In this document: positions 53,189 to 63,133 of the stretch, piece after piece
Layout: every line of letters begins with the position of its first letter
How positions within the stretch are numbered: position 1 is the first letter of the stretch
NCBI GenBank assembly: GCA_014268975.2
Contig: CP077096.1
Coordinates: 1,014,501-1,078,500, forward strand
From: Pseudomonas wayambapalatensis
GTDB lineage: Bacteria; Pseudomonadota; Gammaproteobacteria; Pseudomonadales; Pseudomonadaceae
Direction of reading: 5' to 3'
Length of the DNA stretch: 64,000 nt
The notes under the pieces: generated by a model
What the model saw: only the letters and a program-made list of their open reading frames with translations
Databases searched by the model: none
Told to the model about the DNA's origin: nothing
Translations under genes and position numbers: made by a program

Positions 53189-53806
53189 ATGACTATTTCC
53201 GTCACCTACGATCCAGCGTTCGGCAGCGCCACCGTCGACGACTACCTGGCCTTCTGGAGCGCAGGTTTCGTCACCGCCGGTCACGGCTACAGCAACACCG
53301 GCGGCTTCAGCAATGGCAGCCGTGATGGCGACCAGTACGCCACCCATGGCGCCAATGGTTCGGACTACGCCTTCATCGCCGATTCCGACACCGCCAACGG
53401 CCTGCACTACGTCTTCGATCCGCTCAAGGCGCCGGGCGACAACCAGAACCACTACCTGTGGGGTTCGCTGGACAACGTCAGCCTCGGCGAGGTCCTCGGC
53501 GGTGGCGGTGGCAGCGACTTCAGCCTGAGCAACTACGTGGTCAGCTTCAACGGCCTGGACCTGGATGCCGCGCTGGGCGCTGGCCGTGCCGGCAACGAAG
53601 TACAGAGCGTGATCTACGGCCTGATGCAGGGCAACACCTCGGCGCTGGAAGGCGTACTGGGCACCCTGCTGGCCAGCTACGGCGTGTCGACCGACAGCAC
53701 CTTCGACGCCATCGCCGCGGCACTCGGTGGCGGGGCGTCGAGCTTCGCTGCAGCCGAGGCAGTGGGTGTTCAGGCGTTGCCTGAGGACCTGGCCCTGGCG
53801 GCCTGA
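53189..53806 (+). CDS. hasA: Secreted haemophore HasA
   Basis: The 205-residue extracellular haem-binding protein lacks a signal peptide and ends in EDLALAA, the type I secretion signal. The fold is recognised from ISVTYDPAFGSATVDDYLAFW, SNTGGFSNGSRDGDQYA, NQNHYLWGSLDNVSLGEVL and YGLMQGNTSALEGVLGTLL. Expected haem ligands are present: His32 in TAGHGYS and the tyrosine in GLHYVFDP (Tyr74 by my count), with the supporting histidine in NHYLWG. AGAGGAA precedes the ATG. It captures haem from host or environmental proteins and delivers it to HasR. Confidence 0.95.
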   Translation: MTISVTYDPAFGSATVDDYLAFWSAGFVTAGHGYSNTGGFSNGSRDGDQYATHGANGSDYAFIADSDTANGLHYVFDPLKAPGDNQNHYLWGSLDNVSLGEVLGGGGGSDFSLSNYVVSFNGLDLDAALGAGRAGNEVQSVIYGLMQGNTSALEGVLGTLLASYGVSTDSTFDAIAAALGGGASSFAAAEAVGVQALPEDLALAA

Positions 53807-53822
53807 GGCCGGGCATGAAAAA

Positions 53823-53852
53823 GGCCAATGGCAGATCGCTCTGTCATTGGCC
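53823..53852 (+). terminator. Intercistronic hairpin between hasA and hasD
   Basis: GGCCAATG and CATTGGCC pair around a 14-base loop, 16 bp after the hasA stop. A partial stop or mRNA end here would keep haemophore output above exporter output. Confidence 0.45.
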
Positions 53853-53968
53853 GTGTTGCCTGCACCCTGGCCCATGTCTTGTCGGGCCCGGGCCGGGGTG
53901 CTGCGAAATTCTGCGAGGTGGCGGCTGCCGGGTCAATGGCGGCGCCGCCTCGTCCTTCGAGGTCATCG

Positions 53969-55732
53969 ATGAGTACACCGCGCAACGCCGCTGCCGATGA
54001 ACTGTGGCAGACCCTCAAGTCCTGCCGTGGCGGGCTGGGCAACATCGCCCTGTTCACCGCCGTGGCCAACGTGCTGATGCTGGCGCCGGCGCTGTACATG
54101 CTGCAGGTCTACGACCGGGTGCTGTCGTCGGGCAACGAGATGACCTTGCTGATGCTCAGCCTGATGGTGCTGGGCCTGTTTGCGTTTCTGGGTGTGCTGG
54201 AGTGGCTGCGCAGCCTGGTGGTGATTCGCCTGGGTACGCGCATGGACCTGCAGCTCAACCCGAGGGTGTTCGACGCCGCGTTCCAGGCCAGCCTCGACGG
54301 CCACAAGGGCAGTGCCCAGCAGGCCCTGGGCGACCTGACCCAGTTGCGCCAGTTCGCCACCGGGCAAGCGCTGTTCGCGTTCTTCGATGCCCCTTGGTTT
54401 CCGCTGTATCTGCTGGTGATCTTTCTGTTCAGCCCATGGCTGGGCTTGCTGGCAGTGGTTGGCGCGCTGCTGCTGGCCGGGCTGGCCTGGCTCAACGAGC
54501 GCCTGACCCAAGGCGAGTTCATCGAAGCCGGGCGGTTGTCGCAGCAGGCGATGCAGCAGGCTTCGGGCAACCTGGGCAATGCCGAGGCGATCGCCGCCAT
54601 GGGCATGCTCGGCGCTGTGCGCCAGCGCTGGAGCCTGCTGCACCATGGCTTTCTGGCCCGGCAGAATCTGGGCAGCGAGCGCAGCGCGGCGATCACTGCG
54701 GTGTCCAAGAGCGTGCGCCTGGCGTTGCAGTCGCTGGTGCTGGGGCTGGGGGCGTGGCTGGCGCTGGAGCACTTGATCAGCCCGGGGATGATGATTGCCG
54801 GCTCCATCCTCATGGCCCGGGTGCTGGCGCCGATCGATCAGTTGATCGGTGTATGGCGCCAATGGGGTTCGGCGCGCCAGAGCGCCGAGCGGCTGGGGTT
54901 GCTGCTGCGCCGTTATCCGCCTCTGCCCAGCGGGATGCCGTTGCCAGCGCCACAGGGGCGGTTGCGGGTCGAGCAGTTGAATGCGCGGGTGCCAGGTGGG
55001 CAGCGTCCTTGTCTGAGCGGCATCGGGTTCGAGCTGGCCGCCGGTGAGTCGCTGGGGCTGATTGGCGCTTCCGGCTCCGGCAAATCGACCTTGGCCCGCT
55101 TGCTGGTAGGCTCTGCCAATCCGGAGTCGGGCAAGGTCTGCCTGGACGGCGCTGCATTGGCGCAGTGGCAGCCTGAGGCGTTGGGCGCGCACATCGGCTA
55201 CCTGCCGCAAGACGTGCAACTGTTCGCTGGCAGCATTGCCGACAACATCGCCCGGCTTGGTGCGGTGGACGCCTCGGAAGTGGTCGCGGCCGCGCAGTTG
55301 GCCGGGGTACACGAGCTGATCCTGCAACTGCCGCAGGGTTATGACACGCAATTGGGCGAGGGCGGCGCGGGGCTGTCTGGTGGGCAGCGTCAGCGCATCG
55401 GCCTGGCCCGGGCACTGTACCGGCTGCCGGCGCTGGTGGTGCTCGACGAACCCAACGCCAACCTCGACGAAGCTGGCGAGCGCGCCTTGCTGGCAGCGCT
55501 CGCCGAGCTCAAGGCGCGGGGCCGGACACTGGTGATGATCAGCCACAAGTCGAGCCTGCTGCTGGGGCTGGACAAGCTGTTGGTGCTGCACGGCGGAGTG
55601 ATGCAGCAGTTCGGCCCGACCACGCGGGTGCTGCAGGCCGCCACCCGGCCTGCGCCCCCCAGCGCCCCGCCACCTGCCGCGGTGCGTACCGGCGTGACTT
55701 ACAGCTTCAACCAGGGTGGTCAGAGATCGTGA
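53969..55732 (+). CDS. hasD: Type I secretion ABC transporter for HasA
   Basis: The 587-residue PrtD/HasD-type exporter has no C39 domain. Membrane helices span about residues 20-300 (NIALFTAVANVLMLAPALYMLQVYDRVLSSGNEMTLL is the family opening). The ATPase follows with Walker A GASGSGKSTLARLL, signature GLSGGQRQRIGLARAL and Walker B VVLDEPNANLDE, where the PNANLD form is typical of this subgroup. The ATG at 53969 has GAGG upstream; an open frame from 53828 covers the intercistronic hairpin and is not used. The end overlaps or abuts hasE. Confidence 0.93.
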   Translation: MSTPRNAAADELWQTLKSCRGGLGNIALFTAVANVLMLAPALYMLQVYDRVLSSGNEMTLLMLSLMVLGLFAFLGVLEWLRSLVVIRLGTRMDLQLNPRVFDAAFQASLDGHKGSAQQALGDLTQLRQFATGQALFAFFDAPWFPLYLLVIFLFSPWLGLLAVVGALLLAGLAWLNERLTQGEFIEAGRLSQQAMQQASGNLGNAEAIAAMGMLGAVRQRWSLLHHGFLARQNLGSERSAAITAVSKSVRLALQSLVLGLGAWLALEHLISPGMMIAGSILMARVLAPIDQLIGVWRQWGSARQSAERLGLLLRRYPPLPSGMPLPAPQGRLRVEQLNARVPGGQRPCLSGIGFELAAGESLGLIGASGSGKSTLARLLVGSANPESGKVCLDGAALAQWQPEALGAHIGYLPQDVQLFAGSIADNIARLGAVDASEVVAAAQLAGVHELILQLPQGYDTQLGEGGAGLSGGQRQRIGLARALYRLPALVVLDEPNANLDEAGERALLAALAELKARGRTLVMISHKSSLLLGLDKLLVLHGGVMQQFGPTTRVLQAATRPAPPSAPPPAAVRTGVTYSFNQGGQRS

Positions 55733-55734
55733 AC

Positions 55735-57084
55735 ATGAGTGTGCACCCGTTGTTTCCCCCCGCGCCCGGCCCTGCTGCGACGGGCAATATCCACCCCCTG
55801 CGTGACGACGCCCGCGGCCCGGCGAAGGCCGGACGCTGGCTGGTGCTGGCGGGCTTTGGCGGCTTCCTGTTGTGGGCGGCGCTGGCGCCGCTGGACAAGG
55901 GCGTGCCGGTCAGTGGCAACGTGGTGGTGGCCGGCAGTCGGCAGGCGGTGCAGCACCCCACGGGCGGGGTGATTGGTCAGCTTTCGGTGCGCGACGGCGA
56001 TCAGGTGCAGGCAGGCCAGGTGCTGCTCAGCCTCGACCCGACCCAAGCCCAGGCCCAGCAGGGTTCGTTGCGGGTGCAGTACGTGAATGCGCGGGCCATG
56101 GAGGCGCGGCTGCTGGCTGAGCGCGATTCGGCGCAGAGCGTGACCTTTCCGGCCGATCTGCTCGCCGAAGCCGCCACCCCCTGGGTGGCGACTGCGCTGG
56201 AAACGCAAAGACAACTGCGCACCAGCCGGGCCCAGGCGCTGAGCCTGGAACTGGCGGGCTTGAACGAAAGCATCGCCGGTGCCGAAGCGTCGCTCAGCGG
56301 CCTGCAAGGTTCGATGAGCAGCAAGCAGGCCCAGCGCGAGGCGCTCGACGAGCAGTTGCGCGGCCTGCGCGAGTTGGCCCGTGACGGCTACATCCCGCGT
56401 AACCGCCTGCTCGACAGCGAGCGCCTGCTGGCGCAGGTCAATGGCTCGATTGCCGAAGACCTCGGCAACATCGGCCGCACCCGGCGCCAGGTACAGGAGT
56501 TGAAGCTGCGTGCCAGCCAGCGTCGCCAGGAGTTCCAGAACGAGGTACGCCAGCAGTTGAGCGAGTCCCAGGCCAGCGCAGAGGACCTGGGCAATCGCCT
56601 GCGCAGCGCCGAGTTCGACCTGGCCCACACCCAGGTGCGCGCGCCGGTCGCCGGCACCGTGGTGGGGCTGAGTGTGTTCACCAACGGTGGGGTGATCGCG
56701 CGCGGTCAACAGCTGATGGAAATCGTCCCCCGCGATGCGCCGTTGCTGGTCGATGCTCGGGCGCCAGTGGAGCTGGTCGATCGCTTGCGACCGGGCCTGC
56801 CGGTGGAGTTGCTGTTCGTTGCCTTCAACCAGAGCACCACGCCACGGGTGGCGGGGGAGGTGAGCCTGGTCTCGGCCGACCGCCTGCTCGATGAAAAGAC
56901 CCAGCAGCCTTACTACCAAGTGCGCATCAAGGTCAGTGACGAGGGAGCGCGGCAACTGGCTGGCCTGGATATCCGCCCCGGTATGCCGGTGGAAGCTTTC
57001 GTGCGCAGTGGTGAGCGATCGCTGCTGAGCTACCTGTTCAAGCCGCTGGCCGACCGGGTGCACATCGCCCTGAGCGAGGAGTGA
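55735..57084 (+). CDS. hasE: Type I secretion membrane-fusion protein for HasA
   Basis: The 449-residue HlyD/PrtE-type adaptor has one membrane span at about residues 38-55 (WLVLAGFGGFLLWAALAPL), then GVPVSGNVVVAGSRQAVQHPTGGVIGQLSVRDGDQVQAGQVLLSLDP, a long coiled coil, TQVRAPVAGTVVGLSVFTNGGVIARGQQLMEIVP and the C-terminal FVRSGERSLLSYLFKPLADR. The start is either this ATG or a GTG at 55729 that overlaps the hasD stop; neither has a strong ribosome site. Confidence 0.92.
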   Translation: MSVHPLFPPAPGPAATGNIHPLRDDARGPAKAGRWLVLAGFGGFLLWAALAPLDKGVPVSGNVVVAGSRQAVQHPTGGVIGQLSVRDGDQVQAGQVLLSLDPTQAQAQQGSLRVQYVNARAMEARLLAERDSAQSVTFPADLLAEAATPWVATALETQRQLRTSRAQALSLELAGLNESIAGAEASLSGLQGSMSSKQAQREALDEQLRGLRELARDGYIPRNRLLDSERLLAQVNGSIAEDLGNIGRTRRQVQELKLRASQRRQEFQNEVRQQLSESQASAEDLGNRLRSAEFDLAHTQVRAPVAGTVVGLSVFTNGGVIARGQQLMEIVPRDAPLLVDARAPVELVDRLRPGLPVELLFVAFNQSTTPRVAGEVSLVSADRLLDEKTQQPYYQVRIKVSDEGARQLAGLDIRPGMPVEAFVRSGERSLLSYLFKPLADRVHIALSEE

Positions 57085-57088
57085 GCCG

Positions 57089-58417
57089 ATGCGCCTGTTG
57101 TTGCCCATCCTGTTGTTGGGCCTGGTTTTGCCAGCGCATGCCCTGGATTTGAGCGATGCCTACGCCCTGGCCCTGCGTAATGATCCGACCTTGCACGCGG
57201 CCATCGCCGAGCGCGATGCGGGCGTCGAGAACCTCGCCATCGGCCGCGCGGGGCTGTTGCCGAATCTCTCCTATCGCTACAACCGTGCGCGCAACGACTC
57301 GGAGGTGACCCAGCGCAGTCAGTTCGGTGACGTGACCAGCCAGCGTGACTACCGCAGCTACACCTCGACCCTGACTCTGCAGCAGCCGTTGTTCGACTAC
57401 GCAGTGTGGAGCGACTATCGCCGTGGCGTGGCCCAGGCCGCGATGGCCAACGAGCGCCTGCGCGGTCGCAGCCAGGAACTGATGGTGAGGGTGTTCTCCG
57501 CCTACAGCGAAGCGCTGTTCGCCGACGAGCAGATCGCCCTGGCCCAGGCCCAGCGGCGTACCTTTGCCGAGCAACTGCAGCTCAACGAGCGCTTGCTCAG
57601 GAATGGCGAAGGCACCCGCACCGATGTGCTGGAGACGCGCGCCCGCTACGAATTGGCCCAGGCTCAGGAGATCGAGGCCGGCGACAATCTCGACGCGGCC
57701 TTGCGCAGCTTGCAGGCGATCACCGGTGAGGCGGTCGGCGCCGAAGACCTCGCGCCGATGTTGCCGTCGCGCTCGGTGCAGCCGCTGGTGCCAGCGCGTT
57801 TCGAGCCCTGGCGCGACCTGGCCTTGGCGCACAACGCCGAGCTGGCCAGCCAGCGGCATGCGCTGGACGTCGCAGCCCAAGGGGTGGAGCGTCAACGTGC
57901 CGGGCACCTGCCGAGCCTGAGTGCTTACATCAGCAAGGGGATTTCCAGTTCGAGCTCGGAGAGTACCTACAACCAGCGCTACGACACCGACAGCGTCGGC
58001 ATCCAACTGAGCGTGCCGTTGTTTGCCGGTGGTGGTGTGTCGGCGCGGGTGCGCCAGGCGCAGGCCGAGCGCGATGGCTTGCAGTTCCAGGTCGATGCGC
58101 AGGTCAGCGACACGCTCAATCAGTTGCGTCGCCAGTTCAACCTGTGCGCCAGCAGCACGGCGAAGATCCGCGCCTACGGGATGGCAGTGAATGCGGCCAG
58201 TGCGTTGGTCGAGGCGACCCGGCGCAGCGTGCAGGGGGGAGAGCGGGTCAACCTCGATGTGCTCGATGCCGAGCAGCAGCTGTACGGGGCGCGGCGTGAT
58301 CTGGCCCAGGCCCGGCATGAGTACCTGCGGGCCTGGGTGCAGTTGCGCTACTTGGCGGGGGTATTGGATGCCAAGGATGTGGAGGTATTGAACGGGTACT
58401 TCGTGGCGCGCGGTTGA
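57089..58417 (+). CDS. hasF: Type I secretion outer-membrane channel for HasA (TolC family)
   Basis: The 442-residue protein has a signal peptide (MRLLLPILLLGLVLPAHA) and starts the mature part with LDLSDAYALALRNDPTLHAAIAERDAGVENLAIGRAGLLPNLS, the TolC opening. The second repeat begins WRDLALAHNAELASQRHALDVAAQG. GGERVNLDVLDAEQQLYGARRDLAQARHEYL is the C-terminal signature. It starts 4 bp after hasE and completes a dedicated exporter. The window therefore encodes two unrelated complete type I systems. Confidence 0.93.
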   Translation: MRLLLPILLLGLVLPAHALDLSDAYALALRNDPTLHAAIAERDAGVENLAIGRAGLLPNLSYRYNRARNDSEVTQRSQFGDVTSQRDYRSYTSTLTLQQPLFDYAVWSDYRRGVAQAAMANERLRGRSQELMVRVFSAYSEALFADEQIALAQAQRRTFAEQLQLNERLLRNGEGTRTDVLETRARYELAQAQEIEAGDNLDAALRSLQAITGEAVGAEDLAPMLPSRSVQPLVPARFEPWRDLALAHNAELASQRHALDVAAQGVERQRAGHLPSLSAYISKGISSSSSESTYNQRYDTDSVGIQLSVPLFAGGGVSARVRQAQAERDGLQFQVDAQVSDTLNQLRRQFNLCASSTAKIRAYGMAVNAASALVEATRRSVQGGERVNLDVLDAEQQLYGARRDLAQARHEYLRAWVQLRYLAGVLDAKDVEVLNGYFVARG

Positions 58418-58466
58418 AGGCGGTGTCGCTTGATGGCTGCACCGCTTCTACGGGCTTTGCATCCTG

Positions 58467-59984
58467 TCAGTGCTCCGCCACCGCCTTGCGTCTGAGCACC
58501 TGTTCGCCGTGTTCATCGATGTCCATCACCGGCACTTCGTTGCCATCGGCATCGAACAGCTTGCCATCCTTGAAGTAGTCGCCATCGCGCAGCACCGAGA
58601 TGTCCGAATACTGGATGGTGCGCTCGTACCCGGCGGCGAATACCGACTGCTGGTCCGAGTTGCCGGCGGTAAAGTGGTTGAAGATCAGGTTCAGCAGGAT
58701 CGCCATGATCGCCGCCGAGCTGATGCCCGAGTGGAAGATGGTTTCGAACCAGCTGGGGAACTGGTGGTAGAAGTTCGGCGCGGCGATGGGGATCATGCCG
58801 AAGCCCAGCGAGGCGGCCACGATGATCAGGTTGACGTTGTTCTTGTAGTTCACCTTCGACAGGGTACGGATGCCGCTTGCCGCCACGGTGCCGAACAGCA
58901 CGATGCCTGCGCCGCCCAGCACCGGGGTGGGTACTGCGGCAATGATCCGGCCCATGATCGGCAGCAGGCCGAGCACCACCAGGATCACCCCGCCCGTGGC
59001 GACCACGTAGCGGCTCTTCACCCCGGTCACGGCCACCAGGCCGACGTTCTGGGCGAACGCGCTCTGGGTGAAGGAGCCGAAGATCGGCGCCAGGATGCTC
59101 GACGCCATGTCGGCACGCAGGCCATCGCCCAGGCGCTTGGAGTCGACCTTGGTGTCGATGATCTCACCGACCGCGAGGATATCCGCCGAGGTCTCCACCA
59201 AGGTCACCATGATCACGATGCACATCGACAGGATCGCCGCGATATGGAACGTCGGCATGCCGAAGTGGAACGGGGTAGGGAAGGCGAACATCGGGCCTTC
59301 GCCGACCTTGCTGAAATCGGCCATGCCCAGCGCCCAGGCGATCAGGGTGCCGGCGACCATGGCCAGGAGGATCGACAGGCGCGAGATGCTGGCGCTGCCC
59401 AGCTTGCTCAGCAGCAGGACGATGGCGAAGGTCAGCGCCGCCAGGCCGATGTTGGCCATGCTGCCGAACTCCGGCGAAGCGCTGTTGCCGCCCATCACCC
59501 AGCGTGCGGCCACCGGCATCAGGGTCAGGCCGATGGTGGTGATGACGATGCCGGTGACCAGCGGCGGGAAGAACTTGGTGATTCGCGAGAACACCGGAGT
59601 GATCAGAAAGCCGATCAGCGATGCCGCCATGACTGCGCCCAGCACCGCCGGCAGGCCTCCGCCGCCCTGGCTGCCGAGAATCGCCCCCATGGTGGCCACG
59701 CCAGCGAACGACACGCCCTGTACCAGTGGCAACTGGCAGCCGAAGAAGGGTAGCCCGAGGGTTTGCAACAAGGTGGCCAGTCCGCCAGCAAACAACGATG
59801 CGGCAATCAGCAGGCCGATCTCTGCCGGGGCCAGGCCGGCGGCCTGACCCAGGATCAGTGGCACGGCGACGATCCCTCCGTACATGGTCAGGACATGCTG
59901 CAGGCCATAAGCCAGGTTGGCACCAAGCCCGAGGTTTTCGTCCTCGGGACGCTTGGCAGGAGACGTGCTGGTGGACGTAGTCAT
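58467..59984 (-). CDS. Nucleobase:cation symporter-2 family permease (xanthine/uracil type)
   Basis: The 505-residue permease has about fourteen membrane segments. NCS2 features are NLAYGLQHVLTMYGGIVAVPLILG near residues 22-45, the VETSADILAVGEI stretch near 264-276 with the substrate-contacting acidic residue, the signature QNVGLVAVTGVKSRYVVATGGVILVVLGLLP, and GTVAASGIRTLSKVNY. The subgroup is closer to purine (xanthine or urate) carriers than to uracil carriers, but the substrate is not fixed by sequence. A cytoplasmic acidic C-terminal tail of about 60 residues follows the last helix. An upstream GntR-like palindrome may control it. Confidence 0.88.
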   Translation of the reverse strand: MTTSTSTSPAKRPEDENLGLGANLAYGLQHVLTMYGGIVAVPLILGQAAGLAPAEIGLLIAASLFAGGLATLLQTLGLPFFGCQLPLVQGVSFAGVATMGAILGSQGGGGLPAVLGAVMAASLIGFLITPVFSRITKFFPPLVTGIVITTIGLTLMPVAARWVMGGNSASPEFGSMANIGLAALTFAIVLLLSKLGSASISRLSILLAMVAGTLIAWALGMADFSKVGEGPMFAFPTPFHFGMPTFHIAAILSMCIVIMVTLVETSADILAVGEIIDTKVDSKRLGDGLRADMASSILAPIFGSFTQSAFAQNVGLVAVTGVKSRYVVATGGVILVVLGLLPIMGRIIAAVPTPVLGGAGIVLFGTVAASGIRTLSKVNYKNNVNLIIVAASLGFGMIPIAAPNFYHQFPSWFETIFHSGISSAAIMAILLNLIFNHFTAGNSDQQSVFAAGYERTIQYSDISVLRDGDYFKDGKLFDADGNEVPVMDIDEHGEQVLRRKAVAEH

Positions 59985-60052
59985 TGGAGCAGGCTCTCTG
60001 TTTATTGTTGTGCCGATACTGTAGACAGCTCCGACAGAATATTGCTAGATCA

Positions 60053-60064
60053 ATTGTATACAAT
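60053..60064. promoter_or_regulatory. 12-bp palindrome in the permease promoter
   Basis: ATTGTATACAAT lies 69 bp before the NCS2 permease start in an AT-rich stretch and has the form of a GntR-family operator. Confidence 0.5.
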
Positions 60065-60244
60065 ATTTTGATCTGGGCAGCCGCAGACCCGGCAGGACGG
60101 TGTTCCTGACCGCAATGCAGATAGCGTTCCAATATGGGGAGGGCGGTTTAGAAGGGTGTGTACAAAAAGCTCGGCAGCTCGTGAAAAGCTGTCTAGATGG
60201 GCAGGAAATAGGGGTAGGTCATTTGCTTAGCAGGCTAAAAGATT

Positions 60245-60619
60245 TCAATCTTCGATGAGTTCGCGCAGCTCGCGCATCATTTCGGTGCTGTCGGCCAGGT
60301 TCAGTTCCACAAGACGGTGCAGATGGGTCATCGAATCGACGTCGATATAGAGGCAGACGAAACCCAGGCGAGTGGGTTCTTCGTGGCGCAGTTCCACCTG
60401 CATGCGGACCTTGACCTCTTTGTCGAGGTGGATGAGCGCATCGAAATCCTGGGTCAGGTCGGCGTCCCAGGGCTCCGGCCGCTCGACCAGCAGGCCCTTG
60501 AGCGACAGGTCGAGCAGTTTCACCGGCCAGCGCTGCTCGCCTTGGCACAGTTCGGTGGCGGCGTCGAAGTCGATGCGCTGGAAGCGCCTGCGCTCGTCAG
60601 TTCCGGAAGGATGGGTCAT
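60245..60619 (-). CDS. PilZ-domain protein
   Basis: The 124-residue cytoplasmic protein carries the cyclic-di-GMP binding signature: ERRRFQRIDF near residues 9-18 (RxxxR) and LDLSLKGLLVE near 36-46 (D/NxSxxG). It is a stand-alone PilZ domain with a short helical C-terminus (STEMMRELRELIED). It may adjust surface behaviour in response to cyclic-di-GMP; no target can be inferred from the neighbours. The ATG has AGGATCCGCC before it. Confidence 0.88.
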   Translation of the reverse strand: MTHPSGTDERRRFQRIDFDAATELCQGEQRWPVKLLDLSLKGLLVERPEPWDADLTQDFDALIHLDKEVKVRMQVELRHEEPTRLGFVCLYIDVDSMTHLHRLVELNLADSTEMMRELRELIED

Positions 60620-60691
60620 GGCGGATCCTCGTCAGTTGATCTGACTATAGACCAGCCACGCCCGTTGCGGTTTGGCCGCGACTGATGCGAT

Positions 60692-60844
60692 TCAGCCTGT
60701 GCCAGGGCGGGCGCTGGGCTGCTCCGCCTGCTGGGGGGGCGCGGGGGTGATCAGTGGCTCCTTGCGAACCTGCAGCGCGACCAGAATCCCTGCTGCCAAC
60801 AGCACAAGCAAGCCGATTTGTATGGCCCGGATACGGTTCTTCAT
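60692..60844 (-). CDS. 50-residue single-span membrane protein
   Basis: The frame reads MKNRIRAIQIGLLVLLAAGI then LVALQVRKEPL and a Pro/Gln/Ala-rich tail. Positive residues precede one hydrophobic helix (about 8-25), giving a small inner-membrane protein with its tail in the periplasm. AGGGA lies upstream of the ATG. A longer frame to 61036 overlaps the cstA leader and is not supported. Function unknown. Confidence 0.6.
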   Translation of the reverse strand: MKNRIRAIQIGLLVLLAAGILVALQVRKEPLITPAPPQQAEQPSARPGTG

Positions 60845-61053
60845 TAGGGCATCCCTGCCTCGATCAGCGATGCCGAAATGATCGAGCGGTCTGGGCTGCA
60901 GCACAACTGGCAGAAATATCAGGTCGCTTTTCGCACCCTGCCCGCGCCGCTCTAGGGCGGCGCGGGCAGGGTGCAATTCAATATGGTAAAGCTGGCGAGC
61001 AGGCCCTAGACTCAGTGAGCTGTCTATTCCAACCACTTAGCTGGAAGCATGCC

Positions 61054-63120
61054 ATGAATAACAATAACAGCCTGCTACGTCACATCCCGTGGCTGGCGCT
61101 GGCAGTCATAGGAGCCTGTGCGCTGGGTGTGGTCGCCCTGCGTCGCGGTGAAGCCATCAACGCCTTGTGGATCGTGGTCGCGGCTGTGGCCATCTACCTG
61201 GTCGCCTACCGCTACTACAGCCTGTTCATCGCCACTAAGGTGATGCAACTCGATCCGCGCCGGGCCACACCGGCGGTACTCAACAACGATGGCCTGGACT
61301 ACGTCCCGACCAACAAGCACATCCTCTTCGGTCACCATTTCGCCGCCATCGCTGGCGCCGGCCCGCTGGTCGGCCCGGTGCTCGCCGCGCAGATGGGCTA
61401 CCTGCCCGGTACACTCTGGCTGATTGCCGGCGTGGTACTGGCAGGGGCCGTGCAGGACTTCATGGTCCTGTTCCTCTCCACCCGCCGTAACGGCCGTTCG
61501 CTGGGCGACATGGTGCGCGAGGAAATGGGCCGCATTCCGGGCACCATCGCCCTGTTCGGCTGCTTCCTGATCATGATCATCATCCTTGCGGTGCTGGCGC
61601 TGATCGTGGTCAAGGCCTTGGCCGAGAGCCCGTGGGGCATGTTCACGGTGATGGCGACCATCCCGATCGCCATGTTCATGGGCATCTACATGCGCTTCAT
61701 CCGCCCGGGCCGTATTGGCGAGATTTCGCTGATCGGCGTGGTGCTGCTGCTGGCATCGATCTGGCTGGGCGGCGTGATCGCGGCGGATCCTGTGTGGGGC
61801 CCGGCGTTCACCTTTACCGGCGTGCAGATCACCTGGATGCTGGTCGGCTATGGCTTCGTCGCCGCCGTGCTGCCGGTGTGGCTGGTGCTGGCACCGCGTG
61901 ACTATCTCTCGACCTTCCTCAAGATCGGCACCATCATCGGCCTGGCCATCGGTATCCTGATCATCGCGCCGGAGCTGAAAATGCCGGCCCTGACCCAGTT
62001 CACCGACGGTACCGGCCCTGTGTGGAAGGGCACCCTGTTCCCGTTCCTGTTCATCACCATCGCCTGCGGCGCAGTGTCCGGCTTCCATGCCCTGATCAGC
62101 TCGGGCACCACGCCCAAGCTGCTGGACAATGAAACCAACGCCCGCTACATCGGCTACGGCGGCATGCTGATGGAGTCGTTCGTCGCCATCATGGCCATGG
62201 TCGCCGCCTCGGTCATCGAGCCGGGCGTGTACTTCGCCATGAACAGCCCGGCCGCAGTGGTCGGTGCCGACGTCGTGTCGGTGGCGCAGACCGTCAGCAG
62301 TTGGGGCTTCACCATCACCCCCGAGCAGCTCGAGGCCACCGCCCGTGACATCGGCGAGCACACCATCCTGGCGCGTGCCGGTGGTGCACCGACGCTGGCG
62401 GTGGGGATCGCGCAGATCCTCCACCAGGTATTGCCGGGTGAGAACACCATGGCCTTCTGGTACCACTTCGCGATCCTGTTCGAGGCGCTGTTCATCCTGA
62501 CTGCCGTGGATGCCGGTACCCGTGCCGGGCGCTTCATGCTGCAGGACCTGCTGGGCAGCTTCGTGCCAGCGCTCAAGCGCACCGAGTCGTGGACCGCCAA
62601 CCTGATCGGCACCGCCGGTTGCGTGGCGCTGTGGGGCTACCTGCTGTACCAGGGCGTGATCGACCCGCTGGGCGGTATCAACACCCTGTGGCCGCTGTTC
62701 GGTATCTCCAACCAGATGCTGGCCGGTATCGCGCTGATGCTCGGCACCGTGGTATTGATCAAGATGAAGCGCGAGCGCTATATCTGGGTCACCTTGCTGC
62801 CAGCGCTGTGGCTGCTGATCTGCACCACCACCGCAGGCCTGATCAAGCTGTTCGACCCGAACCCGGCAGTCGGCTTCCTGGCCCTGGCCAAGAAGTACAG
62901 CACCGCGCTGGATGCCGGTCAGGTCCTGGCCCCGGCCAAGGACATCGGCCAGATGCAGCACGTGATCTTCAACGCCTACACCAACGCCGGTCTCACCGTG
63001 CTGTTCCTGGTGGTGGTGTTCAGCGTACTGTTCTTCGCCATCAAGGTCGGTATCGCCGCCTTGGGTCGCAAGGAGCGCAGCGACAAGGAAACCCCATTCC
63101 AGGCCCTGCCTGACGCTTGA
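61054..63120 (+). CDS. cstA: Carbon starvation protein A (peptide/pyruvate transporter family)
   Basis: The 688-residue inner-membrane transporter has about sixteen to eighteen spans. CstA marks are [32 protein letters not shown] near residues 85-116, [23 protein letters not shown] near 127-150, and [27 protein letters not shown] near 349-375. The family takes up peptides, and some members take up pyruvate, when carbon is short. ATG 61054 gives the conserved N-terminus; an open frame from 60754 is not used. The YbdD gene follows after 13 bp, as is usual. Confidence 0.95.
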   Translation: MNNNNSLLRHIPWLALAVIGACALGVVALRRGEAINALWIVVAAVAIYLVAYRYYSLFIATKVMQLDPRRATPAVLNNDGLDYVPTNKHILFGHHFAAIAGAGPLVGPVLAAQMGYLPGTLWLIAGVVLAGAVQDFMVLFLSTRRNGRSLGDMVREEMGRIPGTIALFGCFLIMIIILAVLALIVVKALAESPWGMFTVMATIPIAMFMGIYMRFIRPGRIGEISLIGVVLLLASIWLGGVIAADPVWGPAFTFTGVQITWMLVGYGFVAAVLPVWLVLAPRDYLSTFLKIGTIIGLAIGILIIAPELKMPALTQFTDGTGPVWKGTLFPFLFITIACGAVSGFHALISSGTTPKLLDNETNARYIGYGGMLMESFVAIMAMVAASVIEPGVYFAMNSPAAVVGADVVSVAQTVSSWGFTITPEQLEATARDIGEHTILARAGGAPTLAVGIAQILHQVLPGENTMAFWYHFAILFEALFILTAVDAGTRAGRFMLQDLLGSFVPALKRTESWTANLIGTAGCVALWGYLLYQGVIDPLGGINTLWPLFGISNQMLAGIALMLGTVVLIKMKRERYIWVTLLPALWLLICTTTAGLIKLFDPNPAVGFLALAKKYSTALDAGQVLAPAKDIGQMQHVIFNAYTNAGLTVLFLVVVFSVLFFAIKVGIAALGRKERSDKETPFQALPDA

Positions 63121-63133
63121 GAGGATTGCAGCG

